In this document: piece after piece, positions 52,151 to 60,766 of the stretch
How positions within the stretch are numbered: the first letter of the stretch is position 1
How the letters are laid out: each line of letters begins with the position of its first letter
Assembly: GCF_036227565.1 (NCBI RefSeq)
Contig: NZ_CP109460.1
Span: 7,936,001-8,000,000 of the forward strand
Direction of reading: 5' to 3'
Length of the DNA stretch: 64,000 bases
Origin: Streptomyces sp. NBC_01454
Lineage (GTDB): Bacteria > Actinomycetota > Actinomycetes > Streptomycetales > Streptomycetaceae
The notes under the pieces: model-generated
Seen by the model: the letters and a program-made list of their open reading frames with translations, nothing else
Database searches by the model: none
Told to the model about the DNA's origin: nothing
Translations under genes and position numbers: made by a program

Positions 52151-52648
52151 ATGACGCCCCATCGTGGCAGCCCGGCGGGCGGTCCTTGGCCTCGCCCCGT
52201 CATCCGCCTCCCACATGAGCAGGAACTCTTCGCCCGTGGGCGCGGTGTGCAGGACCACCTTGCGGACGCGATCACCGCTTTCGCGGGATCGATGGTCTTT
52301 GTGTATGTGCACATGGTGTGGTTCGCCGGCTGGATCGTGATCAACGAAGGGTTCTTCGGCCAGGCTGCTGTCTTCGACCCTTTTCCCTTCGGGCTGCTCA
52401 CCATGATCGTCAGCCTTGAGGCGATCTTCCTGTCGACATTCGTCATGGTCAGTCAGAACCGTCAGGCCGCGCGCGACACGATTCGCGCCGATCTCAACTT
52501 CGAAGCCAGCGTGCGTTCGGAGGTCTGGTCGACGAACTTGGGGCGCGCCCTGGGCCTGGACCCGGAAGAGATCGAGCGGCAGACCCAGGAGCTCATCTCG
52601 ACGAGCCGAGCCAGGATGAACAGCGAGATGGGACGCCCTCAGCCCTGA
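52151..52648 (+). CDS. DUF1003 membrane protein
   Basis: 165 residues from ATG at 52151 (AGGATAAGGG upstream). Two membrane helices (FAGSMVFVYVHMVWFAGWIV; LTMIVSLEAIFLSTFVMVSQ) with FDPFPFGLL between them and NRQAARDTIRADLNFE after are the DUF1003 signature. Function unknown; probably an inner-membrane protein. Flanked by decayed sequence, but intact itself. Confidence 0.9.
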   Translation: MTPHRGSPAGGPWPRPVIRLPHEQELFARGRGVQDHLADAITAFAGSMVFVYVHMVWFAGWIVINEGFFGQAAVFDPFPFGLLTMIVSLEAIFLSTFVMVSQNRQAARDTIRADLNFEASVRSEVWSTNLGRALGLDPEEIERQTQELISTSRARMNSEMGRPQP

Positions 52649-52853
52649 GCGCCTGAGCCCCGTGCGGCAGGCACTCCGCTCCTGCCGAATGCGCTCAAGT
52701 GGATGATGGTGTGGCCTGTGCACAGCGTGGGCGTGCCTTCGCGGTGCCCCACGTGTCTCGGAGCAGCAGGACGGGGGCGGTCATGATGGCTGATGCCGCG
52801 AGGGCCGCGGCGGGGAGGCCCGGATACGCATGGGGAGAGCGTCAGGTCGAAGG

Positions 52854-53291
52854 TCAGTGCGGCGGTGCGATCAGGAGACGGGCGCTCAGCAACGTCGCCC
52901 CGCCGGACGGGAGGAGAACCAAGCGGCCGGTGATGTGGCGCCAGCAGTTCACCGGTGCCATCTGGGGGCATTGGGCCAGGTACACCACGGGGACCTCGCC
53001 GCCGGTCGCCAGGACTTGCCCGGTTCCGCGGGTCCGGGGGTGAACTCCACGCGGGTGTCCCTGGTGGTCGAGGACGACGATGACCGTACCCAGCCATGTC
53101 CGTCGGCGTCGCCCCCCGCCAGTTGTCGACCACCACGCCCAGCGTGTGCCTGCCGTGCCGCCGTAGCCGCCGGATGCCACTGCCTCCCGCCACGCGCAGG
53201 CGAAGAACAGTACCGTAGCCGCGGCGCAGGCCAACTGACCCGTCAGACCGTTCGACACCGCCGCTTCCGACCCCGTGCGGCGCAAAGCCAC
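52854..53291 (-). pseudogene. DUF3592-like membrane protein, apparently frameshifted
   Basis: The frame has an N-terminal hydrophobic helix (LACAAATVLFFACA), a core with VLATGGEVPVVYLAQCPQM and a C-terminal hydrophobic region (RLVLLPSGGATLL). The expected middle segment HTLGVVVDNWRGATPTDMAG is found in the neighbouring minus frame at about 53080-53160, and the order fits one protein split by a frameshift. VPVVYLxxxP is shared with the intact DUF3592 gene at 57013-57414. Confidence 0.5.
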
Positions 53292-53376
53292 TTGGGTGGC
53301 TTCGGCGGCGAACCACCGTCAAGGGGGCGGTGTTTGCAGCTCTCGCAGGGGACAAACCCTACTGGGCGCGCCGCCG

Positions 53377-53763
53377 TCAGGCGGAGTCGAAGCGTTCGCG
53401 GGCCGTCTCGATGGCGCCGAGGTAGCGGTGGGTCCAGTCGCACATGCCGTCGACGGTCGCGCGCAAGGCCCGGCCCGGTTCCGTGAGGGCGTACTCGACG
53501 CGCGGCGGCACGGTCGGGTGGACGGTCCGTTCGACCAAGCCGTTGCGTTCCAGCAGACGCAGGTTCTGGGTGAGCATCTTGTGGCTGATGCCCTCGATCT
53601 CGTTGCGCAGTTCGGTGAAGCGCAGCGTGCGGTCGCCCACCGCTTCGATGATCAGCAGCGCCCACTTGTTGGCGATGTCCGAGAAGATCTCCCGCGCCAA
53701 GGAGTCCGCCCGCGTCACATCCGCCTCGTCGTTGGCCGAGCCTTTGAGCTGCTTGGTCACCAT
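53377..53763 (-). CDS. HxlR-family transcriptional regulator
   Basis: 128 residues from ATG at 53763. The winged helix KWALLIIEAVGDRTLRFTEL, then LRNEIEGISHKMLTQNLRLL and ERNGLVERTVHPTVPPRVEY, is textbook HxlR, ending with the usual YALTEPG helix. It is divergent from a RidA-family gene across 98 bp and most likely represses it and itself. Confidence 0.92.
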   Translation of the reverse strand: MVTKQLKGSANDEADVTRADSLAREIFSDIANKWALLIIEAVGDRTLRFTELRNEIEGISHKMLTQNLRLLERNGLVERTVHPTVPPRVEYALTEPGRALRATVDGMCDWTHRYLGAIETARERFDSA

Positions 53764-53861
53764 GGAGTTCCCCAGTCACCGAAAAGTGCGTTCTTCCACG
53801 TCAGCGGCCACTCTCCTACGGTTTCCGAGTAACCACAAGAGAGCGCAAGGAGACACGCAGC
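53764..53861. promoter_or_regulatory. Divergent HxlR/RidA promoter region
   Basis: 98 bp between the two starts. The ribosome site AAGGAG for the RidA gene is at its right end. An HxlR operator is expected here but not assigned. Confidence 0.4.
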
Positions 53862-54269
53862 ATGGCTATCACCCTGGTTAACCCCGATGGACTGCCCAAG
53901 ATCGACGTCTACCGGCAGGTGGCGGTCGCATCCGGTTCGAAGATGGTCTTCGTCGCCGGGCAGGTCGCCTGGGACGCCGACGGAGTCACGATCGGCGAGG
54001 GAGATCTCGCCGCGCAGGTCGAGCAGTGCTACCTCAACGTCGGCACCGCCCTGGCCGGGGCCGGTGGCTCCTTCGACGACGTGGCGAAACTGACCGTCTA
54101 CGTCGTCGACTGGACGCCCGACAAGATGCCCCTGCTCCAGAACGGGACCTCCCGGGCGGCCGCGAGGCTCGGAGCCGCCCCGGTGCCACCGGCCACGCTG
54201 GTGGGCGTAGCGGCACTGGACGTCCCCGAGCATCTGGTCGAGATCGAGGCCACCGCGATCCTCGACTGA
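53862..54269 (+). CDS. RidA-family protein
   Basis: 135 residues with AAGGAGA upstream. The pattern KMVFVAGQVAWDADG, then QVEQCYLNVGTALAGAGGSF and VYVVDW, VPPATLVGVAALDVPEHLVE, is the RidA/YjgF family of trimeric enamine/imine deaminases and their relatives. The usual catalytic Arg near the C-terminus (in RxAV) is not seen; the position reads PATLVGV, as in some RidA subfamilies that do not deaminate. Divergent from hxlR. Confidence 0.9.
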   Translation: MAITLVNPDGLPKIDVYRQVAVASGSKMVFVAGQVAWDADGVTIGEGDLAAQVEQCYLNVGTALAGAGGSFDDVAKLTVYVVDWTPDKMPLLQNGTSRAAARLGAAPVPPATLVGVAALDVPEHLVEIEATAILD

Positions 54270-54478
54270 TCAGCCCGGGCGGGAAGCGTCCGGGCGAGAG
54301 GCCACGAACCTGCCGGCGCAGCGGGCCAGCTGAGCCCGCAGCCGCTCGCACGGCATGCCCTCCTGACTGGCCAGGCAGCGCCGCGTCCGAATCAGGGTGA
54401 CTACGCAAAGCGACCAGATGTGACCTGGCCGCTGGAATACCGCGCGGGCGACAGGCGGCGACACCTGAACGTGCGACC

Positions 54479-54680
54479 TCAGTCAGTCTGACTCTTGGTC
54501 AGCGTCCGCGCGCACGGTAGGCGTCGTGGGTGCCGATGGGCACGCCGGCTCCGCCGACGGGTGCGCAGGTCGAGGGCGTAGACCTCGCCCCGTACGTGGG
54601 CCTGTCCTCGGTCGCGGCCGCCGAACACGTAGAGGGACCCTGCGATCAGGGCGCCCTCGTCGTGGTCGCGGGATTCGGCA
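54479..54680 (-). pseudogene. Kelch-repeat protein remnant
   Basis: The minus strand reads GSLYVFGGRDRGQAHVRGEV then YALDLRTRRRS, one Kelch blade (the GG pair and a Tyr-x-Leu-Asp segment), before sliding out of frame to a stop at 54479. Neighbouring blades are absent. Confidence 0.55.
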
Positions 54681-54893
54681 GCCTTGGCAGGCTCTCCCAG
54701 CGGCTGGTGCTGATGTCATTGGCCGAAACCGTGTCGAGGGTGCGGCCAGCGCGGCGAGCAGAGCTGTTCCGCGGATCAGAACGTCGCGGCGGTGCCTCCC
54801 ATCGGTCTTTTCGATTCTGCGAGTTGGTGGTGATCGAGGTGCCGGCGGTCCGGCGGCAGGTGCACCGGGTCGGACCGCCGGTGGGGTGTGTGG

Positions 54894-55109
54894 TCAGTTG
54901 TCGGACAACTGCTGGATCTCGGCGACGGTCAGGACATGGCCGCCGATGCCCCAGCCGCCCTCGGGTACTTCCTCGACGAGTACCAGGGTGGTGGCGCGGG
55001 CGCGTTCGCCGTAGATCTCGACGTACAGGTCGGTGGTGCGAGTGATGATCTGCGCCTTCTGCTTCTGGGTGAGGGTGCCCGCAGGGATCTTGAAGTTCGC
55101 GTATGGCAT
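54894..55109 (-). CDS. 4-oxalocrotonate tautomerase-family protein
   Basis: 71 residues from ATG at 55109 with GGAGGGAAC upstream; longer frames are read-through. The mature protein would start with Pro (MPYANFKIPAGTLTQKQKAQ), the catalytic N-terminal proline of the family, and LVLVEEVPEGGWGIGG matches the strand and loop of 4-OT homologues. Enzymatic substrate unknown. Divergent from an MmyB-like regulator. Confidence 0.9.
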   Translation of the reverse strand: MPYANFKIPAGTLTQKQKAQIITRTTDLYVEIYGERARATTLVLVEEVPEGGWGIGGHVLTVAEIQQLSDN

Positions 55110-55269
55110 GGGGGTTCCCTCCTGCTCAGGCTTGGGTGAGTCGACCGCTGCGATGCGTGGTCGCCGTTCCCTCACCCTCGACCGGTCCGCGGTCGGTTGC
55201 CAGGGCTGTGCCCACCCTGGGGTTGCCGGCCCCTGGATCAGCGCACGTCGTACCCGACACGATGCGGGT

Positions 55270-55923
55270 ATGGACCTTCCTGAACTCGCCGCGTACCTCA
55301 AGTCCCGGCGCGCCCGGATCCGGCCGGCCGACGTCGGTCTGCCCACTGGGCCCCGACGCCGGGTCCCCGGTCTGCGGCGGGAGGAGGTCGCTCAGCTCGC
55401 GGGACCGTCGGCGGACTACTACACCGAGCTGGAACGTGGGCGCGGCGCCCAGCCGTCGGCGCAGGTCCTGGCAGCCCTCGCCCGGGCGCTGCGCCTGGGC
55501 GGTGACGAGCGCGACCACCTGTTCCACCTCGCCGAGCGCCCTGTGCCCTGGCCGCCGGCGGCCGGGCCGCGCTACATCCAGCCGGGCCTGCTCGCACTCC
55601 TGGACCGGCTTGCGACGACTCCCGCGCAGATCATCACCGACCTGCACGAGACCCTCGTGCAGAACAAGGCGGCCGTCGCGCTCGTGGGCCGGCAGCCGAC
55701 GGGGCGCGGGCCTGCGGCGGGCTTCATCCACCGCTGGTTCACCGATCCCGGCTCGCGCGCGATCTACCCATCCGACGAACACCCCCACCATTCCCGGGTG
55801 TTCGTCGCCGATCTACGGGCCGTTGCCGCCCGGCGCGGCCGCGACGCCGAAATGGACCGCTTTGTGGGCGTGTTGCGGCGGCGCAGCTGGAGCTGCTCTC
55901 CGTCATCGGTACGCAGGACATGA
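55270..55923 (+). CDS. XRE/MmyB-like regulator with internal deletion
   Basis: 217 residues from ATG at 55270 (MDLPELAAYLKSRRARI). The HTH (VPGLRREEVAQLAGPSADYY then TELERGRGAQPS) and the start of the MmyB ligand domain (IHRWFTDPGSRAIYP) are normal. After DAEMDRFVGVLRR the frame shifts, and the remaining residues are not MmyB-like. The next frame, up to a TGA at 55950, gives AQLELLSVIGTQDMTPASAV, the usual MmyB end. So about 60 central residues of the ligand domain are missing and the reading frame is broken. The DNA-binding part is intact. Confidence 0.8.
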   Translation: MDLPELAAYLKSRRARIRPADVGLPTGPRRRVPGLRREEVAQLAGPSADYYTELERGRGAQPSAQVLAALARALRLGGDERDHLFHLAERPVPWPPAAGPRYIQPGLLALLDRLATTPAQIITDLHETLVQNKAAVALVGRQPTGRGPAAGFIHRWFTDPGSRAIYPSDEHPHHSRVFVADLRAVAARRGRDAEMDRFVGVLRRRSWSCSPSSVRRT

Positions 55924-56011
55924 CACCGGCGTCCGCGGTCGTGCCGCGCTGATCGAGCCGGCCGGGGGTACGGGCACGGCCCCTTCGGGAAGGCGGGCCG
56001 TCGCGTGGTAA

Positions 56012-56491
56012 TCAGCCTTCACGTCGGCGATTGCGGTGAGGTTGCTCCGGGCTGTCGAGGCCGCCCACGGCCGCCCGTATGTGAGCAGGTTCGCACGGGC
56101 TGTTCCGGCCCGCACACCACCAGGAGAGCTGCCCGTCCGACTCACGCGGATGCATACCGCGGTCGTGCTGGTCGCACACAGGCCATGCCTGCCACAGACA
56201 CTCGGCGACGGTTTCCTGTGCGGCGTCGGTGATGGCCGCCAGAGCAAGGACAGGGTTGTCCGCCGAGTCCGGATCCACCACGTTGCCGTGCCACTCGCCG
56301 TTGGCCAGGGCTACGCAGACGTACTCGGCCACGTCCTCGTCGTACGAGGGAAGTCCCAGCAATTGCAGGGATCCTTGGTCTGGCAAGGTCAGCGCAAGGT
56401 CCCGGTTGACAAGGGCAAGAGCCCTGTCCCACAACGGGTACTCGCCGAGCAAAACCCCACGGGGCTCGGGCAGATCGAAGAGAGCACTCAT
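56012..56491 (-). CDS. Conserved actinobacterial hypothetical protein
   Basis: 159 residues from ATG at 56491 (MSALFDLPEPRGV). An N-terminal segment with GEYPLWDRALALVNRDLALT and a Cys/His-rich C-terminal part (AWPVCDQHDRGMHPRESDGQ then LSWWCAGRN, two CxxH-like pairs) suggest a small metal-binding protein. I recognise the HP-x-x-W-x-C layout from Streptomyces hypotheticals but know no function. The last about 20 residues may be frameshifted. Confidence 0.65.
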   Translation of the reverse strand: MSALFDLPEPRGVLLGEYPLWDRALALVNRDLALTLPDQGSLQLLGLPSYDEDVAEYVCVALANGEWHGNVVDPDSADNPVLALAAITDAAQETVAECLWQAWPVCDQHDRGMHPRESDGQLSWWCAGRNSPCEPAHIRAAVGGLDSPEQPHRNRRREG

Positions 56492-56718
56492 GGAGACCAT
56501 CCTGCACGGCGGGCGGGCCGCGCTATCCGTGCACCACGTGGTGAGAAACGTGGGTCACTTACTGTGGCGAACTGCTTTCTGAGAAGGACATGGAGCGGGC
56601 GTTCGACGAGGCGGTTGCCGTAGTGCGGAGCAAGGAGGCGCGCGACGACCACTGCGGAAGGGGGGCGGCCCGTGTGGAAGGTGGCGGTGGCGGCGCTGAT
56701 GATGCCGCGGCTGCGGGC

Positions 56719-57012
<294 letters not shown>

Positions 57013-57414
57013 TCAGCGGGTGATCACGACGCACACCGCGACGCCGAGGAAGAGCACGCCTCCGGCGAACGGGCCGACGACCGGAGATGTGCGGTGCTTC
57101 AGGGTGAACACCCTTGCGCTCTTCGGCTGTTCGGGCAGGTAGACGACCGGCACATGGGTTCCGAGGTTCAGCCCCAGCCCCGTCCCTATCGCGGTGGGCC
57201 GGAACCTGACGGGTCGGCCCTGCCGGTCGGTGAACTCGATGACGGGCGTCAACGGTTCGTCCGATGACGACTGCTCCTGGTCCACCACCACCCCCTCGGC
57301 GTGCACCCCGTACCGGCTCAGCCGCACCTGCAACCGTGCCTCCCGCACACCGGCCCACAGACCCAACAGGCCGGCCAACACGCATAGCCCGATACCGATC
57401 GTCTCACCCGTCAT
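57013..57414 (-). CDS. DUF3592 membrane protein
   Basis: 133 residues from ATG at 57414 (MTGETIGIGLCVLAGLLGLW). An N-terminal and a C-terminal membrane helix (PFAGGVLFLGVAVCVVIT) flank a soluble domain with TPVIEFTDRQGRPVRF and THVPVVYLPEQPKSARV, the DUF3592 layout. Function unknown. It resembles the broken gene at 52854-53291. Confidence 0.85.
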   Translation of the reverse strand: MTGETIGIGLCVLAGLLGLWAGVREARLQVRLSRYGVHAEGVVVDQEQSSSDEPLTPVIEFTDRQGRPVRFRPTAIGTGLGLNLGTHVPVVYLPEQPKSARVFTLKHRTSPVVGPFAGGVLFLGVAVCVVITR

Positions 57415-57889
57415 CCGTCCCCTGCTCTCCCTCGCACAGCGCCCACCCGGCACGGGCCGCGCATCAGGATGACGCGGCACCCAGCCTGATGGTTCACGAA
57501 GGTGCCCGGGCGCGCCGGCTCCTTGGGCTCACTCAGTCTTGGTGAGGGTGGTGCGCATGAAGGGCCGGTAGCCGCTTCGCCGTCGGTCGCGTTCGAGTCG
57601 CAGGTGATCGTGCCTCGGCATTGAGGGCGCGGGCCATGCGGGCCGACCCGGGCCAGTCAGCCGAAGATAACGCCATGCTTACAGGACCTGGGCAGCAGAC
57701 GCCTCCGCCAGCTCCCGCGCGTCCCTGAGCCTGCGCCTCGTCTCCTCGGACTCGACCGTTGAAGCGGCCGACAGGTGATCAGTGGCCTGAAGTGCGAGGA
57801 TGGGAGCAGCGAGCGATGTCCGGAGGCACGGATCACGGGGAGGGAACGTACCCTGACCGCCTTACGGCTCGGAACGGCGGTGTTTCGTC
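57415..57889. other. Gene-free stretch
   Basis: 475 bases. A short minus-strand tail (YRPFMRTTLTKTE before a stop near 57533) has the look of a gene end without a body, but no family was recognised. The promoter for the dehydrogenase gene at 57890 must lie at the right end. Confidence 0.4.
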
Positions 57890-58651
57890 ATGACTGCAGC
57901 GCCCAGCGATCGCGGCAACCCGCCGCGCCTCGATCTCGCCGGTCAGACCGTCGTGGTGATCGGCGCCAGCGCGGGTATCGGCTTGGAAACCGCCCGCCAA
58001 GTGCGGGCAGGTGGCGGCAGGCTGATCCTGGTCGGCCGCAGTCCGGAACGGCTGGAACGGGCTGCGCGCGAACTTCATCCGGTCAGTACGGCGGCGTTCG
58101 ATGCGACCGACGCCGACCGCCTCCAGCAGTTCTTCCAGGACCTTCCCGGGCCCGTCGACCATGTGATGGTGACGGCCGGCAGCCCTTCCTACCGGCCCTT
58201 GTCAGACATGGATCTCGACGCCGCCCGTCGGGAGTTCGGGCAGCGGCTCACCCTGACACTCGGCGTCGCCCTCCACAGCCGCGACAAGGTTCGCCCGGGA
58301 GGCACACTACTGTTCATGAGCGGCACGGGCGGCCGACGTCCCGGTGTCGGCATGACCATCGTGTCGGCTCTGACGGCCGCGCTGTCCGCCCTTACTGCCA
58401 ATCTGGCGCTCGAACTGGCGCCGACCCGGGTGAATGTCATCGCTGCGGGCTTCGTCGACACGCCCCTGTCCGCCTCGCTGCTGGGCGATCAGCTGGAGGC
58501 CCGGCGCGCGGAGCTGCGCGACACGCTTCCCATCCGACGGGTGGTCGGGCCGGCCGACGTCGCCGCGCTGGCCGTCCACCTCATGTGCAACGACGCCCTC
58601 ACCGGTGGCACATACGACATCGACGGCGGGCAGCAGCTCCTCCCGCACTGA
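57890..58651 (+). CDS. Atypical short-chain dehydrogenase/reductase
   Basis: 253 residues. The Rossmann motif VVVIGASAGIGLETARQVRA and the C-terminal ALTGGTYDIDGGQQLL are those of SDR proteins. The catalytic region reads MSGTGGRRPGVGMTIVSALT, so the YxxxK pair of classical SDRs is absent, while ALTANLALELAPTRVNVIAA aligns with the following helix. Either a non-classical catalytic mechanism or a binding protein. It starts 475 bp from its nearest neighbour on the left and stands alone. Confidence 0.88.
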   Translation: MTAAPSDRGNPPRLDLAGQTVVVIGASAGIGLETARQVRAGGGRLILVGRSPERLERAARELHPVSTAAFDATDADRLQQFFQDLPGPVDHVMVTAGSPSYRPLSDMDLDAARREFGQRLTLTLGVALHSRDKVRPGGTLLFMSGTGGRRPGVGMTIVSALTAALSALTANLALELAPTRVNVIAAGFVDTPLSASLLGDQLEARRAELRDTLPIRRVVGPADVAALAVHLMCNDALTGGTYDIDGGQQLLPH

Positions 58652-58754
58652 CGCACCGAGGATGCCGGAGGACGAGGCAGCCGGCTCAACCGCCCCCGTT
58701 GCCAGTTCGCGCAGCTTCGGCCGATCTCCGGACCCGTTCGGCGTTGCCTCACGG

Positions 58755-59033
58755 TCACCGGGCTGTGCCGCCGGCCAGCAGGGTGATCGTGGCATGCACG
58801 GCGTCGGGGTCTCCGTCGTAGGAGCACGTGAGCAGACCGGCCTCGCTGAGTTGAGCCAAGGCTGTGGTGAGGCCCTCGGGGGACGTACGCAGTGCGACCG
58901 CGGCCGGGCGCACGGGGAGGCTGATGACGTGCGCCGCCGTGGCCCGTCCCAGCGCGGGCGCGGTGGTGGCGAGGTCCGCGAGCAACCCCGCCAACGGTCC
59001 CCCTGCGAGGGCCGAGTGCGCTCTCGCTTCCAT
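58755..59033 (-). CDS. Small protein of unknown function
   Basis: 92 residues from ATG at 59033 (MEARAHSALAGGPLAGLLAD). The middle part VRPAAVALRTSPEGLTTALA then QLSEAGLLTCSYDG has the look of a winged-helix unit (helix, turn, helix, wing). It may be the C-terminal piece of a larger regulator whose start was lost. Not recognised. Confidence 0.4.
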   Translation of the reverse strand: MEARAHSALAGGPLAGLLADLATTAPALGRATAAHVISLPVRPAAVALRTSPEGLTTALAQLSEAGLLTCSYDGDPDAVHATITLLAGGTAR

Positions 59034-59201
59034 GGACGAGGGGCCCGCTCGGCGGTGGAAGGGGGGAACAGGGACGAGGAACGCATGGTGGAACTGGTGT
59101 CGGGGCGCATGGTGCGGGAGCAGGATCCCGTCGACGAGGGCGCCGGCCGCCTCCCCGCGGTGTTCGGCGGACGTACGGCTCCCGCTGCGCGCACGCTCGT
59201 G

Positions 59202-59556
59202 GATCGGCGTGGGCGACCGCGTCGGGGTGCGGGTGCCCTCCGGCACCAATGATCTCTACGTCTGCATTCTGGCCGTGCTCGCCGCGGGGGCGGCGTATGT
59301 ACCGATGGACGCCGAGGCCGCGCTCTTCCTCCAGGACGAACCGATCGGCCCGGGTGACCGGGTGCTGGCCGGTCTCTCGGTCGCCTTCGACGCCTCGTGC
59401 GAGGAAATGTGGCTCGCCTGGCGGCACGGCGCCTGTCTGGTCCCCGTGACACGTTCCCGGGTCCGTGACGGAGCCGGTCTCGGCCCGTGGCTGGCCGAAC
59501 AGGACATCACCGTCGTGTCCACGGTCCCCACGCTCGCCGCGCTGTGGCCGGTGTAA
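59202..59556 (+). pseudogene. NRPS adenylation-domain remnant with internal deletion
   Basis: The frame reads GVGDRVGVRVPSGTNDLYVC, ILAVLAAGAAYVPMDAEAAL, then FLQDEPIGPGDRVLAGLSVA, FDASCEEMWLAWRHGACLVP and VVSTVPTLAALWPV to a stop. Both halves are adenylation-domain sequence, close to the poly-lysine-synthetase-like NRPS group (SVAFDASCEEMWLAWRHG). The AMP-binding core between VPMDAE and AEAALFLQD, including TSGTTGxPK, is absent. No start codon, carrier or condensation domain remains. Confidence 0.75.
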
Positions 59557-59819
59557 CCGGTTGTAGACGCCTCGCCGGTTTCCGTAACGGCTCGATCCGC
59601 GCCCACTGCACATCCGTTGACGGCACACCCGGACCAACGACCGGACTGATCCAAACGAAACTGCCCAGCTGGGCCTGAAGCGTGCTGCAGAAAGCTGTGA
59701 GGCAGGCATTTTCCTTCAATGGGCGGGGTGTTGAAGTTGAGGCGTTGTGGGTGAAGACGTTCACCGGGCTGCCGATGCGGCTCCGGCGGAGCGATGGCTC
59801 GGCTCGTCTGCGGGTGTCG

Positions 59820-60515
59820 TCACAGGCTCAGCAGCAGGTCCCGGACCGCTGCGGGTCGGGACAGGAAGGGGTGGTGGCCGGCGTCGAGTTCGACGACGCT
59901 GTCGGCTCGGCGGGCGAACTCGCGTTGTAGGCGCGGCGGGGTGCCCCGGTCCTGGGCGCAGATGAGGTACGTCGAGGGCACTTGCTGCCATGCGGCCGCC
60001 CCGACCGGCTGCCCGGTCACCTGCACGCTCTGCCGGGCGAGGTGGTGCGCCGCCTGCGCCTGGACCTCTGGGTCGCAGTCCTGCAGGAATGTGTCCACGA
60101 GCAGCTCGGGGCGAACCCCGAAGGTGCCGGCGTCGGGGTCGACGTCGAGGAACGGGGCGGGGCTGCCGTCCCCGAACTCCGACAGGCTCTGCCCGACCTC
60201 GGGCAGGTAGCTGGAGACCAGCAGCAGGTGGCGCACCGACCCGATTCCCGCAGCAGCCTCCGCAGTGACGATTCCGCCGTAGCTGTGGGCGACCACGATG
60301 GTCGGCTCGTCGCCGGCCTGCAGCACCTGCCGCACCGCGTCAACATCATCGGGCAGCCCCGGACCGCCGACGCCGCCTGGCAGGCCCGCCTCGCCGCAAC
60401 TCGGTAGCGCCGGGGCCACGCTCGGCACCCCCCGCTCCTGCAGCAGCTCGGCGGTGCGGTGCCACCACCACGACCCATCCCGCACGCACGCCCCATGCAC
60501 GAATGCGACCCTCAT
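59820..60515 (-). CDS. Alpha/beta hydrolase
   Basis: 231 residues from ATG at 60515 with GGAGGTGG upstream. The start MRVAFVHGACVRDGSWWWHR, the nucleophile elbow IVVAHSYGGIVT, the acid region LICAQDRGTPP and the late His in LDAGHHPFLSRP complete a Ser-Asp-His triad. It belongs to the haloperoxidase/salicylate-esterase-like group of actinobacterial hydrolases. The IS21 element begins 100 bp upstream, so its promoter may be affected. Confidence 0.9.
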   Translation of the reverse strand: MRVAFVHGACVRDGSWWWHRTAELLQERGVPSVAPALPSCGEAGLPGGVGGPGLPDDVDAVRQVLQAGDEPTIVVAHSYGGIVTAEAAAGIGSVRHLLLVSSYLPEVGQSLSEFGDGSPAPFLDVDPDAGTFGVRPELLVDTFLQDCDPEVQAQAAHHLARQSVQVTGQPVGAAAWQQVPSTYLICAQDRGTPPRLQREFARRADSVVELDAGHHPFLSRPAAVRDLLLSL

Positions 60516-60766
60516 CGCCACCTCCAAGCCGGCTTTCCTATCATCATGGCCCGGGTCTCGCCTTGTCAGCTTCTCCTCCGGAGCCTCGCATCGACTGTGT
60601 GGCTGACTCTCTCGTGTGACGGCGGTCTTCGTAAGCTCCACGCTGGCGGCCATCTACGGCGCAATCTATGGCCACGGTTTTCCCCACGTACGGCATGGGG
60701 TCCCCGGGTACGGCCAGATTTCTCCCCGCTCGCTTTGAGTAATCCCGCTCGACGACGCTGGAGCGG

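Noticed and set aside
54270..54464. 64-codon minus-strand frame with RTRRCLASQEGMPCERLRAQL
   Set aside because: Some helical character but no start context, family or neighbour support.
57775..58821. Longer + strand frame overlapping the SDR gene
   Set aside because: Arg-rich shadow; the SDR frame carries the Rossmann motif.
58864..59201. N-terminal extension of the adenylation remnant
   Set aside because: Sequence before GVGDRVG has no NRPS motifs and shifts frame relative to any plausible domain.
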